Source: Coix lacryma-jobi var. lacryma-jobi
Taxonomy: Eukaryota; Streptophyta; Magnoliopsida; Poales; Poaceae
Direction of reading: 5' to 3'
DNA length: 64,000 nt
NCBI GenBank assembly: GCA_009763385.1
Contig: CM019825.1
Coordinates: 115,935,131-115,999,130, forward strand
Below are positions 9,816 through 20,449 of this stretch, piece by piece. Position numbers and translations under genes: made by a program. The notes below the pieces were generated by a model. That model saw only the letters and a program-made list of their open reading frames with translations, was not told where the DNA came from and made no database searches. Position 1 is the stretch's first letter. Each line of letters opens with the position of its first letter.

Positions 9816-11479
9816 CTTCGCGAGGGAGGCACCACGACACATTCAATGCCAACACCCTCCTCAACAGATGATCGACGACATCCACGAACGCGTCACTCGG
9901 TCTAGGTCACAACAAATCTCTCACTTTGCTCATTCTTCATTTGTTGCTGATTTTGAACCCCAAGATGTTGGAAACGCTTTATCTGATTCGGATTGGGTTA
10001 ATGTCATGCATGAGGAGCTTGAAAATTTTGAGAGAAATCGGGTTTGGGTTCTTCTCCCTCTTCCTCCTGAGTGTCACCCTATTGGGACAAAATGGGTTTT
10101 CAAAAACAAACAAGGAGAAGATGGCCATGTTGTGAGAAACAAGGCCGGACTTGTAGCCCAGGGGTATAGTCAGAAGGAGGGATATACTATGAGGAGACTT
10201 TTGCTCCTGTAGCTCGTTTGGAGGCAATCATGATCCTCTTGGCTTTTGCTGCATCCAAAGGGTTTAAACTTTTTCAAATGGATGTCAAGAGTGCCTTCCT
10301 AAATGGCTACATAGAAGAAGAGATGTATGTGAAACAACCCCCCGGTTTCGAAAATCCCAAGTTTCCAAACCATGTTTTTAAACTTCACAAAGCTTTGTAT
10401 GGTTTGAAACAAGCCCCTAGAGCCTGGTATGATAGGTTGAAAACCTTTTTTCATGCCAAGGGTTTTAAAATGGGATGTGTGGATAAAACTCTTTTTATCC
10501 TCAAGCAAGGCAATGACACTTTGTTAGTTCAGATTTACGTGGATGATATCATTTTTGGTGGTTCTTCTCATGCTTTGGTTGCCAAGTTTGCAGATACTAT
10601 GAGAAGGGAATTTGAGATGAGCATGATGGGCGAGTTGATGTTTTTCCTTGGGTTTCAAATGAAGCAATCCCGAGAAGGGACGTTCATGCACCAGGGCAAG
10701 TACACCAAGGACATATTGAAGAAGTTCGATATGGGTGAGGCCAAGGCTCTTCCAACACCCATGTCGACCACGATGGCCCTGGATGCGGACAAGGATGGAG
10801 AAGTTATGGACCAGAAGGAGTACCGGAGTATGATCGGGTTGCTGCTGTACCTGACGGCGACACGCCCGGACATCCAGTTTGCGGTGTGTCTTTGCGCGCG
10901 ATTTCAGTCGTCGCCGCGCACCTCTCATCGTCAAGCGGTCAAGCGCATTATGAGGTACTTATGCTTCACACCTGAGTTTGGGATTTGGTATTCTGCTTCT
11001 TCCACCCTCTCCCTTTGCGGTTACTCGGATGCTGATTTTGCTGGTTGCCGACTTGAGCACAAGTCCACTTCTGGGACTTGTCAATTTTTGGGTTCTTCCC
11101 TTGTATCTTGGTCTTCTCGCAAGCAGTCTAGTGTCGCTCAGTCTACCACAGAGGCTGAATATGTTGCTGCGGCTAGCTGCTGTTCCCAGTTGTTGTGGAT
11201 GATGGCCACTTTGTGTGATTTTGTCTGAGTTTTCTCGAGTTCCATTGCATTGTGACAGTACGAGTGCGATTAGCGTTGCTAAGAACCCCGTGCTGCATTC
11301 TAAGACCAAACACATTGATGTGCGCTTTCATTTCTTATGAGACCACTATGAGAAGGGTGATATCGACCTTCACCATGTCGATACTCATCTTCAGTTGGCA
11401 GATATTTTCACCAAGCCTTTGGACCAATCAACCTTTGCTAGGTTGAGAGGTGAGCTTGGTGTGTGTTTTCCCTTTTAGT
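9816..11479 (+). pseudogene. SIRE-A reverse transcriptase and RNase H
   Basis: Coding starts in the frame of 9805 (GTKWVFKNKQGEDG), shifts near 10185, and continues 10218-11228 with QMDVKSAFLNG, LYGLKQAPRAWYDRL and the catalytic YVDD at about 10537. RNase H has YSDADFAGC and STTEAEYVA. A stop at 11226 and another frame change precede the conserved tail (QLADIFTKPLD at about 11395), which ends with TAG at 11477-11479. The enzyme copies element RNA to DNA. Motifs are intact but the frame is broken at least twice. Confidence 0.88.
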
Positions 11480-12566
11480 TGGGGGAAACATTTTGGTTCT
11501 TGTAATATAGACTGACTACTTTTTAGTTTTTGCATTTCATCATGTCTTCATCTTTATCTTTTCGAGCTTCATGCCTATAATCTGTAGAATGAATTTATGC
11601 TTTGGTTAGTGTGTGCTCCGATGATATATGGTGATGCTTGTAGCTTAGGCTCTTTTTGATCACTGATACATGTTGTGAGCTGAGCTACTTTTCAGAACTA
11701 TGAATATGCTTAATTCAACATAAAATTTGAAACATGTTCACCATTGAGTTTGGCAACTAGCATGTGTAGAAGGTGTTGAAGTCACTTGTGCTTTACATAT
11801 ATGCTAGGTTGCTATGTGTCTAGTTCTGAGTCCTTCACTTGCTTGATGTGTTCATATTCTATTAAAATTTGAACCAAGTCTAAGTAAATTGAAAAGATCG
11901 AGATGGGACTACTTGACAACACATCACGGTATCGAGACTGTTTCTCATTGCACTTTGAGTCAAACTTGAGCCGTGTAGTGTAAGACCGAAATCGTTGCTT
12001 CAAGCTTTTGATTGCTTATGCATAGGCTTAGCTCGGTTGAAAAGTTAGGCAATGTCAAGTTTTCAACCTCTCGCAATCACATGCTGAAAATTTAAACTTG
12101 TGTAATCACCGCTGCAACTCCGATAAAATCTTGAAAACACAAGTCTATGTTTCATTTTATAGCATGATGATTGAACTTTGCTAGGGGTAGTTCACCTTTC
12201 ATACATGTTTAGCACTTGTGTAACGTCCTGTCTATACATGTTTGGTGCTATTTTGATGGTGAAACCTTTTCTGAATGACTTAAAACTGCTCACTTTGCTC
12301 ATATGTTCATATTTCGTATTCTGTGATCAATTTGAGCCCTTGCTGGCATTTGTGCTTGTTGTTGAGTAGTTGGATCAGCACTCATTAGAGCATCTATTCA
12401 CTCTATGGACGATATACCTGAAGCTGCTAACCTGCATTTGTAACTCATAGGCATTTGCCTTGTTGTGTGCATTTTCAACTAAGGGGGAGAAATTTGACAA
12501 ATCATGTCCCTAGTTGTGTGCACTATTGAAGGGGGAGTTTGCTCGATGTTTGCTTTGATGAGCTGT

Positions 12567-12682
12567 TCAATTGGTTTAGAGCGACTTTCAGCCTATATGG
12601 TTTTTCAATTGGTTCGAAGCAGTTTTTCAATTGGTTTGGAGCGATTTTTAGCTTGTGTGGTTTTTCAATTGGTTTGGAGCGG
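12567..12682 (+). repeat. minisatellite in the SIRE-A spacer
   Basis: TTCAATTGGTTTGGAGCG and close variants occur four times, some joined by TAGCCTATATGGTTTT-like linkers, at a spacing of about 22-50 bases. Confidence 0.7.
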
Positions 12683-12948
12683 TTCTGCTAGTTGCGTCTC
12701 TTTTGCTCCGACTACATTCTTGCTAGCGGTGTTGAGCCTGTTCTACCTCTTCTTGAGGGCTAGCTTTGCTTTGCTTGGTTGCATCGAGCCGTTGCCCATG
12801 TCTTTGGGAACCAAGTTGTCTCGCTCACTCCATTCGACTTTTCCTGGCTTTGCTTTGCTTTTAGTCGACTGGTTGAGTTCGCTTACTTCTTCTTCCTCCT
12901 TCTTCTACCTTCATATGATTTGTGTTGGTAGTTGACAATGCACTCATC

Positions 12949-12958
12949 AAGGGGGAGA
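12949..12958 (+). other. polypurine tract (SIRE-A)
   Basis: AAGGGGGAG directly before the LTR start at 12960; it primes plus-strand synthesis. Two more copies lie upstream at 12481-12489 and 12529-12537. Confidence 0.8.
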
Positions 12959-13299
12959 TTGCAGATACATGGGTGTATGCCGGATCTTGAGATGATGAGT
13001 GATTGTCAACTGGGATGATGCGCATGTTCTTTGGCTTGTGTTGTGCAGGTGTTGAGCACGGATACGGTGATCAAAGGCAAGGTGAAGGTCAAGTAGAGAC
13101 GTGCCATGCCGACGGACCCGGAGCGGTGAAGGGAGGACGTGAGGCTTGGACTGACGGACCGGTGGCCTGAAGATCGGCCGTGGTGGCTAACAACCTGGGA
13201 CAGCGACAAGTGAAGACTTGTGTGTGGACGGGGTGCACGGGCGATGCATCCCCTCTACGGTTCGGTTTGGTGGTTGAGCCACAGAAAAACCACCGAGTG

Positions 13300-13515
13300 G
13301 ACGGTTTCCAGGTTTGGGCCTCAAAACCCGGGTGCGGTCGGTTTCCGAGTTTGGGCCACAAAACTTGGGCTGAGGACGGTTTCCAGGTTTAGGCCTCAAA
13401 ACCTGGGCGCTGGTGGGTTTCTAAGTTTGGGCCACAAAACTCAGGCAACAGACGACAGGTTTCCCGGTTTTGGCCTGGGGATGGCCCAGGTTTCCCGGTT
13501 TCGACCTCAAAACCG
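13300..13515 (+). repeat. minisatellite in the SIRE-A U3
   Basis: Units of about 40-50 bases built from GTTTCCAGGTTTGGGCC plus TCAAAACC or ACAAAACT, about 5 copies. The two variants (GGTTTGGGCCTC and AGTTTGGGCCAC) alternate. Similar but fewer units occur, inverted, in the SIRE-B LTR at 23445-23560. Confidence 0.75.
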
Positions 13516-13713
13516 GGGGGAGGTCCGTGAAAAGGACGAGCAGAGCGGTGGCAGCACGTGGCGGCAATCAGTGAGGTCGCGTCGAGGCGAAGCTACCAGT
13601 TGTGCGGGTGTGGCCGTCGGATCACCATCTACCTCGAGTTGGTCAGGAATACCCTTAGGGTTAGCCTGCTCGCTCCTTAGCTGTAAGGGTAGAAGGGGAA
13701 TAATTGTAATAGG

Positions 13714-13723
13714 CCATATAAGG
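13714..13723 (+). promoter_or_regulatory. LTR promoter TATA box (SIRE-A)
   Basis: CCATATAAGG downstream of the U3 repeats, followed by a pyrimidine-rich leader with CTAGGGTTTT. Confidence 0.55.
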
Positions 13724-14289
13724 AGAGGCCACCCCTCCCTCCAGACTATCTTAGCCATTGCTATTTTCATTCTAGGGTTTTCTGCTCTCTCATTCCCTCC
13801 TGTAGCTACTGAGATCCGTAGAGACGGTTTAATCATACCTCTGTGTATTTGGATTTTGCAGAATCGGGACCAGATTCCCATTGTCTCCTCATGGGGACGA
13901 ATTTCGGCTGGCAATTGAGGTTGTGATTCGCGTTCTTGTGTTGTTCTTCGCGTTTTGCTTTTTCCCTCAAGTTTCCCTTTGATCGATATCTCTCCGCGTT
14001 GCTCCGTTTGGAAAACCATTTGAATCAACTTGTTCTTTATCGTGAGGGGATCATTTCCACCGAAGGAATTTAACTCAATCCTCACGAACAAGTAGATCCA
14101 TTGATTTTTGCGTTTGGATCGATTTTCTCTCCTTTACCCCCAATTCTTCTGATTCACCGATTTGGAGTTAGGTTCTAGCTATGATCTCTTTGGAAGAGCT
14201 CACTAACATCCTTGTGACCTCTCAGATCGAGTCTTGGCTCTAGAGCTTTTGATTCAAAGGAGGTCGGTTTGAATCGACGAAAAATAGCA

Positions 14290-14570
14290 CTGCTGTCGGG
14301 GGCATCGGACGCTCAGCTCGGGGGCATCGGACGCTGAGTTCGTCGCATCGGACGCTCAGATGCCACGTGTCACGAACAACGTTTTCCAAAGGAGCATCAG
14401 ACGCTGGGCATCGGACGGTCCGATGACCATCGGACGCGCCGGAGCCTGAGCATCGGACGCTGAGCTTTCACTGTAGCAGCGTCCGATGGTCATACAGTAA
14501 GGTTCCAGAACTGCACATTTTGCATCGGACGCGTCCAGTGCTTGGACATCGGACTCAGGCTAGTGTCCAA
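14290..14570 (+). repeat. CATCGGACG short repeats in the SIRE-A LTR
   Basis: About nine copies of CATCGGACGC or its close variants, plus inverted copies (CGTCCGATG), within 280 bases. Related copies are in the SIRE-B LTR near 22630-22670 and the fragment near 59930-59950. Confidence 0.75.
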
Positions 14571-14841
14571 TGCAGTGACTTCCTCACTGTTTCTTCCGTT
14601 GTTTGGTCGTCCAACTTCTGACTTGGTTTCTGGTTTTTGCGTTGGGTTTCTAGAGTCGTGTAGTGTCCCACTGTGCTTCTTGGAAGCATCCACCCTACAT
14701 CTAGGGCCGTGGACACTAACTAACTGTAGGTTTGCACTTGGGGTTGATTCTTGGGACAGCGGCGATAAGTTTCTAAAAGAAATTTAAAGATCCCATTCAC
14801 CCTCCCTCTGGTCGCCTTGCTTTAGCATTCTCGGTCCTTCA

Positions 14842-15746
14842 AAGATCTGTTTCACAATCAGAGGCAACAAAGAAAGATTCAGCTTCAAGAGACGTACACT
14901 CACTACTCGAGTCCACCCTCAGAAGCCCTACGAGGATGCAAACGCTATATCATCAATGAAGGAGAATAGGAATAGGAGGAAGAACAAGGCTACACAACTG
15001 CATCAAGACACAGTGTGGATGGTCAACTCTGTCCGAACAGAGAATGACCACCTTCTTCCATCACCATACCTCGCCAAGAGAGACAACCCAGGCGTACCCA
15101 CCATCGATTGCAAGATCGAGGGAAGTACATTCCATAAGACGTTCTGCGACATCGGCTCAAGTGTTAACATAATGTCTAAGGTAGCGTATGAATACTTATA
15201 TAAAAATAGACCTATGTATCAGACATATGTGCAGCTGCAGCTGGCGAACCAAACATATCGATTTCCGGAGGGAGTAGTAAAGGACGTAATGATCCAAATT
15301 GAAGACTACTACGTTCCCACTGACTTCATGGTACTAGACATGGGAAGAGAAGACAACATCCACATCATCCTAGGAAGACCCTTCCTCAACACCACTGGCG
15401 CCATCATCTACATGAGATCTGGAGAGATCCACTTCCAGCTCCCAAGATAGAAGGTACGTTGTTACTTTAATAGCTATGCCACTAATGAACAGGAAAAGAA
15501 GAACCACTCAAGGAGGAGGCACCGCACATCCCAACGCAACAAGAACCGACCAATCAAGGATGGATGGGCTGACTATGAAGGAGAAGTCACCAGGAGTGAA
15601 GACATCCCACTAAAGGAAATGAAGAACGATAAAGTAAAGGAGACAAGTCCACCAGTCAAGCAAGTATGGAAGAAGAAAGAGAGCTCTACTGACGTGCAAT
15701 CATCGAGGTCCTCCTCAGGATCTGCTGATGCACCCAAGGAAGAATA
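14842..15746 (+). pseudogene. Gypsy-F aspartic protease region, possibly two in tandem
   Basis: The frame is open from the SIRE-A junction to 15447, has TAG at 15448, and stays open to TAA at 15744. The retropepsin-like domain has CDIGSSVNIMSK at about 15145-15180 and HIILGRPFLNTTGA at about 15363-15402. Just after it GEIHFQLPR leads into a basic tail. Right after the junction KICFTIRGNKERFSF (14842-14886) aligns with this post-protease segment, so a first protease copy may lie left of SIRE-A. The catalytic loop is D-I-G rather than D-S/T-G. The protein would process gag. Confidence 0.7.
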
Positions 15747-17541
15747 AGGAGCGTACAAGGAGTCTTGTTCGATAGACTATAAACATCGAACCCTCGCCGA
15801 AAGGTAACTCGGTAGTTATCCATATTCATTAGCATTAAATTCATCTTTACATAATTTGTAGATTTAGCATAATCATTTTACTATTAGTATCATATTTACT
15901 TCTTAGCAATCAAATCTGCATTAGAAAACAAAATAAAAATATCTAAGCCCCATGAGAGTATTATACTTTCTGTGGAGGCATAAAAAAATATATACATTTG
16001 CATATTTACTTCTGCATTGCATTCATCCATAAAAACAAAAATCCAAAAAGAGACACTATGAAACACTACTGCTTAGTGGAAAGGAAGAACATAAATGATC
16101 TGAAGAGCTTCAAGACAACTAGACAAATGGGAGCAATATTTATCACTAACGCTTAATCAAGTTCCACTAGTTGTGTTGTCTATTTTTGATTTCAGCAAGA
16201 AGAGAAGGAGAGAAGGACTCAAGAAACCGCTAACGGTCTACTCATCTTCTGGAGTAAAGACCACATTAAGATCCAGCTTGGGGGAAGGCACCCTCAGTTA
16301 TCATGATAAGTATCACGGCTATTTTTTTATTTTCTATTATTAGTTCAGTTTAGTTAGATTAGGTCAATAAACATAGAAACTCATAAAAAGATGAATAACT
16401 ATTACATAACCAAATAAAGATATTATATAATGAATAAATGTCTAGGTGGATATAAACTTAATGTTGCTCATGATGAAAATGATGAACAATTGCTCTGCCG
16501 TAATTCCTTTTAAGTACTTAGTGTTCAACCTTAAATTTTCTTGAGTTTTAAACAAAGCTGTTCTGAATAAACTCTAAACCTGAAACCTATGGATTGCAAA
16601 TGCTTGATCTAAAGTCAAGATAATTGTGAGATATGATATAAAAAGGTTTGAGCTGCTGTTTATCTAATTTCTAGAGATACTAGAGTTTTGGAGATTTACA
16701 CTTTGAAAAGATTAAAAGCACATGATGAGATCCTGTATGACATAACATGAATTCCTACCCAGAGCTATTAATATGATCTTAAGATAAGGCTACTTGCTTT
16801 GTTCTAAGTTTTTAGTTATGGTTGAGAAATTTATCATGCTTTAGAGATTAAGAATGTTTTATTAAAAGATTCACTCTTCCGAAGTATTATTGTGTTTGAG
16901 GCATGGGACTATGCAAAAGTATAGAAGGAGGAAATAAAACGGGACAAGTGTCCGACTACCTCAAAGAAAAAAAGGAATTATGATAAAAATATGAAAGAGA
17001 AAAAAGAATGATAGCCCATGGTCCCTCTAATTACAATATGCCAGCAAGAGATGACAAAATTTCAAAGGTTCTAAGTTCTTGATCTATGAGTATGACATCT
17101 TTCTCCCTAAACTTTGAACTTTGACTTAGTAAGATATGCTTTTAACTTCTTAAAAAGCTCCAGATATATATTCATAGAAAAGAAGAAAAATGCATCAGTG
17201 AGGAATCATAAAATATAAAAGAGCGATTTGAGAATGTCATATAGTAGAATCTCTGATTTTTATTTTGAAAATATATAAAAACTCTAGAATGAAGGTTGAT
17301 CGAAGAGTTAGAGATACAGTGCTTAACTTGATTGTTCTATCTTTCAATTGTTTAAAGACCCAGGTGAAGGCAAAAGCTCCATAGTTAAAGGTAATATGAG
17401 AAAGTCAGAATAGTTAACTCTAATCCAAGGGATGTTTTTTGTTTGAACATATGTACCTTTGAGGTATGAAAGCATAGTAGCAATTCCTGATTCATCATGA
17501 CTATTTGCTAAGGGACTAGCAAAAGGTAAGCTTGGGGGAGT
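15747..17541 (+). other. Gypsy-F 3' non-coding region with polypurine tract
   Basis: About 1.8 kb of AT-rich DNA without a gene. CAGCTTGGGGGAAGGCACC at about 16275-16293 is followed by a TAAGTATC, matching modules in Gypsy-1 and Gypsy-R2. The true polypurine tract, GCTTGGGGGAG at about 17530-17540, touches the LTR. Confidence 0.65.
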
Positions 17542-19289
17542 TGTTGATACTGGTTATCTATCACAATTAAAGGGTAAATAAATATGAAAAGGGCATGAAT
17601 TCAATCACCAACAAAGGTTTAGGGTTTCAATTGACAATATTCCACGAGTTTTGGTGAATTGTGATTCTGTAGGGACTAAACCAAGAAATCAACACAGATT
17701 GCTTCCCCTAGAAGGAAACCGACGCATCGGGATTATTCTAGAAGGATCTAGAGGACACAAGAAGACACCAAGAGGCCGAGCACCCCGGGACACGGCCAGG
17801 TGGGACCGACCGGTCCCACCATCAGACCGGTCGGTCTGCCCCTGGCCCCGCTGGACTCTACCTTCTGGAACATTCCTCCACTACGAGGATGCATCTCACC
17901 GTACCTAAGGTCAGTTCGATCCAACGGCCACGGTTCCTCGCCCAGGGCTATATAAATAGCCCCAGACCCCCCCTCTCTAGATCATCATCAGATCAATATC
18001 TCATTCATCACAATTAGATCAGGCCATCACTAGAGAAGGAGATCAATCGGAAGCCCTAGAACTACATCCACCTAGAATAGTTAGATAGAATAGGATTAGA
18101 GGAGGCAAGCTTCGCTTGGATTCCAGATCTAGTCACGAGAAGGCTCGGTAAACCCAAGATCTTCTCTCTTGTATTAACATTATGGATCTAATTCATAATT
18201 GCTCTTCTAGTTCATCATTGTTTATGTTCTAGATCGTCGTCTAGTTCTAGTTCATAATCCAGTTCTAGTTCATGCTCTAGTTCGTACTATAGTTCTTCTC
18301 GATGACCTAATTCACCTTATTGTTCATATCTATGTTCTAGATAGCAATACAATTGATATGACTAAGACATCAACCATTATATTCTTAATTATATTGCTTA
18401 TAGTATGCTTTGATTATATATTTGGCATAGATAGTTCACTATTATATTTATACTCATGTTCGTATAGCGCTCATCTTAATGATCATTGGGTGGGTGATAG
18501 ATGTTGTGTAGGCGTGGTGCCTATACACTATTTATCTGCAAATGCGTCCTACGTTCCGGATAGAGTGGTAGATAGCGGGTGTGACATTCCTGTTGAGTCC
18601 TTTGTATTCCACCTCCCGAATGTAGTGTTCAGTATGGCTCAATTAACTCATGGTTTAGAGGTTACTCTGTTTGGCACTTTTACTATGGAGTTGCCTCTTG
18701 ATTATAAATATGATATGACCTAGCCTATGATTGCCAGATATGTTTGCACTAATCAATGTATGCTATGACTTGTAATTAGAATAACTTAGGAATGTTTCTT
18801 ATTAATGCCTGTTCTAAACATCACTTACTAGGTAGTACTATTCTAGGATTATCTTTGATTGATCTGCTCTCTGTTACCATTTATCATTATCATTTATCAT
18901 TACTTCTACTATTTGATCCCTATTAAGAGTAATGAGTGTGTTATCAGTCTTTATCATAAGTGTGTGCCACATTAATTGTTGTTAAGTCCTCACTAGTATA
19001 GTACCATCATACTTTGAATTGATTAGTCACTAGGCTAAATATAAATAACGATACCTGAGACTAGCTTGGGTGAAATGCTTCTACAATGGGTGTATTTATC
19101 TATGCGCTTGCGGGTAAATATTTATCTTTAGATCCATTGCTTTGATATAATCACATTGCTAGCTTCATGTTGGGGATGACAACTTGACGTTAAGTGAAGT
19201 TAGTAGTGTCCCGTACACTTCTTAGTTCCTTCACTAGGTTATGTTTATGAGTTTCATTCTTAGGGTGATTCCATTAAGGAGTGTCAACA
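17542..19289 (+). repeat. 3' LTR of Gypsy-F
   Basis: TGTTGATAC at the start and GTGTCAACA at the end, 1748 bases, preceded by the polypurine tract. The TATA box is at 17948-17959. It is related to the LTRs at 20450-22431 and 56510-58137 (shared TCCAACGG, GGGCTATATAA and CCCAGACC blocks) but runs in the other direction. No primer site follows, so it is a 3' LTR. Confidence 0.82.
17948..17959 (+). promoter_or_regulatory. LTR promoter TATA box (Gypsy-F)
   Basis: CTATATAAATAG in a GC-rich context, followed by CCCCAGACCCC. Confidence 0.65.
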
Positions 19290-20121
19290 GCAGTTTCTAA
19301 TTCTTCAGGATTCCCTAGAATCTTACCTTTTTCGGTCACAGGTACTGAAGCGGCTAGCTAAGAAATTTGTGATTCTATCATCTTATTAAAGCTAAGATGA
19401 TTCTTAATAGAAGAAGTAAAGCTTTCCATTCTACTATTAATGGTTTCAAGTATTTTATCATTGGAAGCTATCTTTCTGGACATATTATCAATAACTTTAT
19501 TTTGATTAGCAATCATTTCTCTTAAAGGCGGTTGGTTGAAGTTGTTACCTTGGTAGTTACCTGAGTTGTTACCTTGGTAGTTGGGCCTCTGTTGCTGATT
19601 CCATCCTTGATTCTGTTGAGGACGATAGTTGTTGTTGTTGTTGTTGATGTAGTTCACATCCTCTTGGACTTCAGGACAGTTGCTTCCTGTGTGGCCAGTT
19701 CCTCCACACTCTTCACAAGTTATGCGAGAATCGTGGATGTGCATGACTTCCTTCTTCTCATGGTGTCGTTCGTCGAGCTTCTTTATCAGTAGGTCAATCT
19801 GAGCAGACAACATGTCTACCTCCTTGAGTTGATGCATTCCTCCTTGAGTTGGAGATGGGCACTCACATCTTCATGTGCTTTCCCACAAAACTGGCTGGCT
19901 TGCACCATGTTGATCAGAGATGGCTTGAGTTCGAATCCCTTGGTTCCCACATTGACTGTTGGTCCAGTCCAGTTGTTGGCAGTGGTTGGCGCAGAGAAAT
20001 CACGGAGAGTCTTGTCAGCCATGTCTTGTAACACTGGTGTTGAGCTTCTTGCCTGAGTGTCTTCAGTCAACGTGGTTGGTGGTTTCCTGAGCTTGGCGTT
20101 GGCTTTGGCTTTTCGGATCAA
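19290..20121 (-). pseudogene. Gypsy-R gag fragment
   Basis: The N-terminal part (20121-19816) carries FELKPSLINMVQASQF, shared with Gypsy-1 gag. It then jumps, in a changed frame, to a part (19837-19358) with a CCHC knuckle, CEECGGTGHTGSNC, an Asn/Gln-rich linker and a helical region. The usual central Retrotrans_gag block is missing, so there is an internal deletion near 19820. A stop lies at 19358-19360, after which the frame stays open to 19290, where the Gypsy-F LTR cuts it. Gag would bind element RNA and form particles. Confidence 0.75.
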
Positions 20122-20423
20122 AACTTCAGGATCATCAACATAGTTTTCCGGTCAATCAAATCCAGTCATACATCACCCTGCAATAAGATATTCAAGAAAT
20201 AGACAAAAGACAGGGTGAGCCTGTTTGAGAAAAGATCAATAGTGTGCCTCGATTATCATAAACATGTGTGTAAAGTTTTTCCTAGGTATTCAACTTATAT
20301 CCTATTTATCTCCTGGTCTTAACTTAGAAACTTGGATAACTCAATGATATGGCTCCGGTAATGGGATTTCCTTAAGGGATTTCCCAAACAACGGGGAATG
20401 TTCTTTGGAATCACACATTTGGT
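20122..20423 (-). other. Gypsy-R leader
   Basis: Untranslated leader between the primer site and gag; no gene seen. Confidence 0.6.
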
Positions 20424-20441
20424 TCCCCGGCAACGGTGCCA
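20424..20441 (-). other. primer-binding site, tRNA-Asp type (Gypsy-R)
   Basis: On the minus strand TGGCACCGTTGCCGGGGA, one base from the tRNA-Asp complement, lies 8 bases after the LTR end TCAACA. Confidence 0.8.
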
Positions 20442-20449
20442 GAAATGCT

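Larger units (their letters stand above)
11480..12959 (+). other. SIRE-A spacer between pol and 3' LTR
   Basis: About 1.5 kb without a convincing gene. SIRE elements often carry an env-like ORF here, but only short open stretches are present, such as 12504-12935, which is low-complexity and hydrophobic. It contains three AAGGGGGAG tracts and a 3-4-copy minisatellite. Confidence 0.7.
1..14841 (+). mobile_element. SIRE-type Copia retrotransposon (SIRE-A), interrupted in gag
   Basis: The window opens on the last 14 bases of a 5' LTR; the same 14 bases close the 3' LTR at 14828-14841. A tRNA-Met-type primer site follows at 17-34. The order is gag, protease, integrase, reverse transcriptase, RNase H, the Copia order, then a long spacer, a purine tract and an LTR of about 1.9 kb, which fits the SIRE/Maximus lineage. 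A Gypsy element occupies 977 to about 7540 inside gag. The coding region has several stops and frameshifts, so this copy is dead. The 5' flank is outside the window; the 3' flank is an in-frame Gypsy protease region, so this element inserted into another retrotransposon. Confidence 0.9.
12960..14841 (+). repeat. 3' LTR of SIRE-A
   Basis: Runs from TGCAGATACA to CGGTCCTTCA, 1882 bases. The left edge is set by the polypurine tract, the right by identity with window bases 1-14. It has a TATA box at about 13714, a repeat block before it (13300-13515) and CATCGGACG repeats after it (14290-14570). The last 280 bases match the minus-strand fragment at 59655-59959, and the first 250 are related to 22432-22596 and 23820-24071. 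Confidence 0.88.
14842..19289 (+). mobile_element. Gypsy element without reverse transcriptase (Gypsy-F), 3' part
   Basis: Protease-type coding (14842-15746), a long non-coding stretch, a polypurine tract and a 1748-base LTR ending TCAACA. The 5' part lies left of the SIRE-A insertion, outside the window. No reverse transcriptase or integrase occurs between the protease and the LTR. Its right edge cuts the gag of the minus-strand Gypsy-R, so it inserted there. Confidence 0.8.

Noticed and set aside
9581..9842. Minus-strand open frames near the end of SIRE integrase
   Set aside because: Antisense to the integrase C-terminal region; no independent support.
12504..12935. Env-like protein in the SIRE spacer
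   Set aside because: The open frame is built on a minisatellite and has low-complexity hydrophobic content; no env features can be supported.
13507..14091. 194-codon minus-strand open frame
   Set aside because: It lies within the SIRE-A LTR around its promoter; no domain and no relation to element coding.
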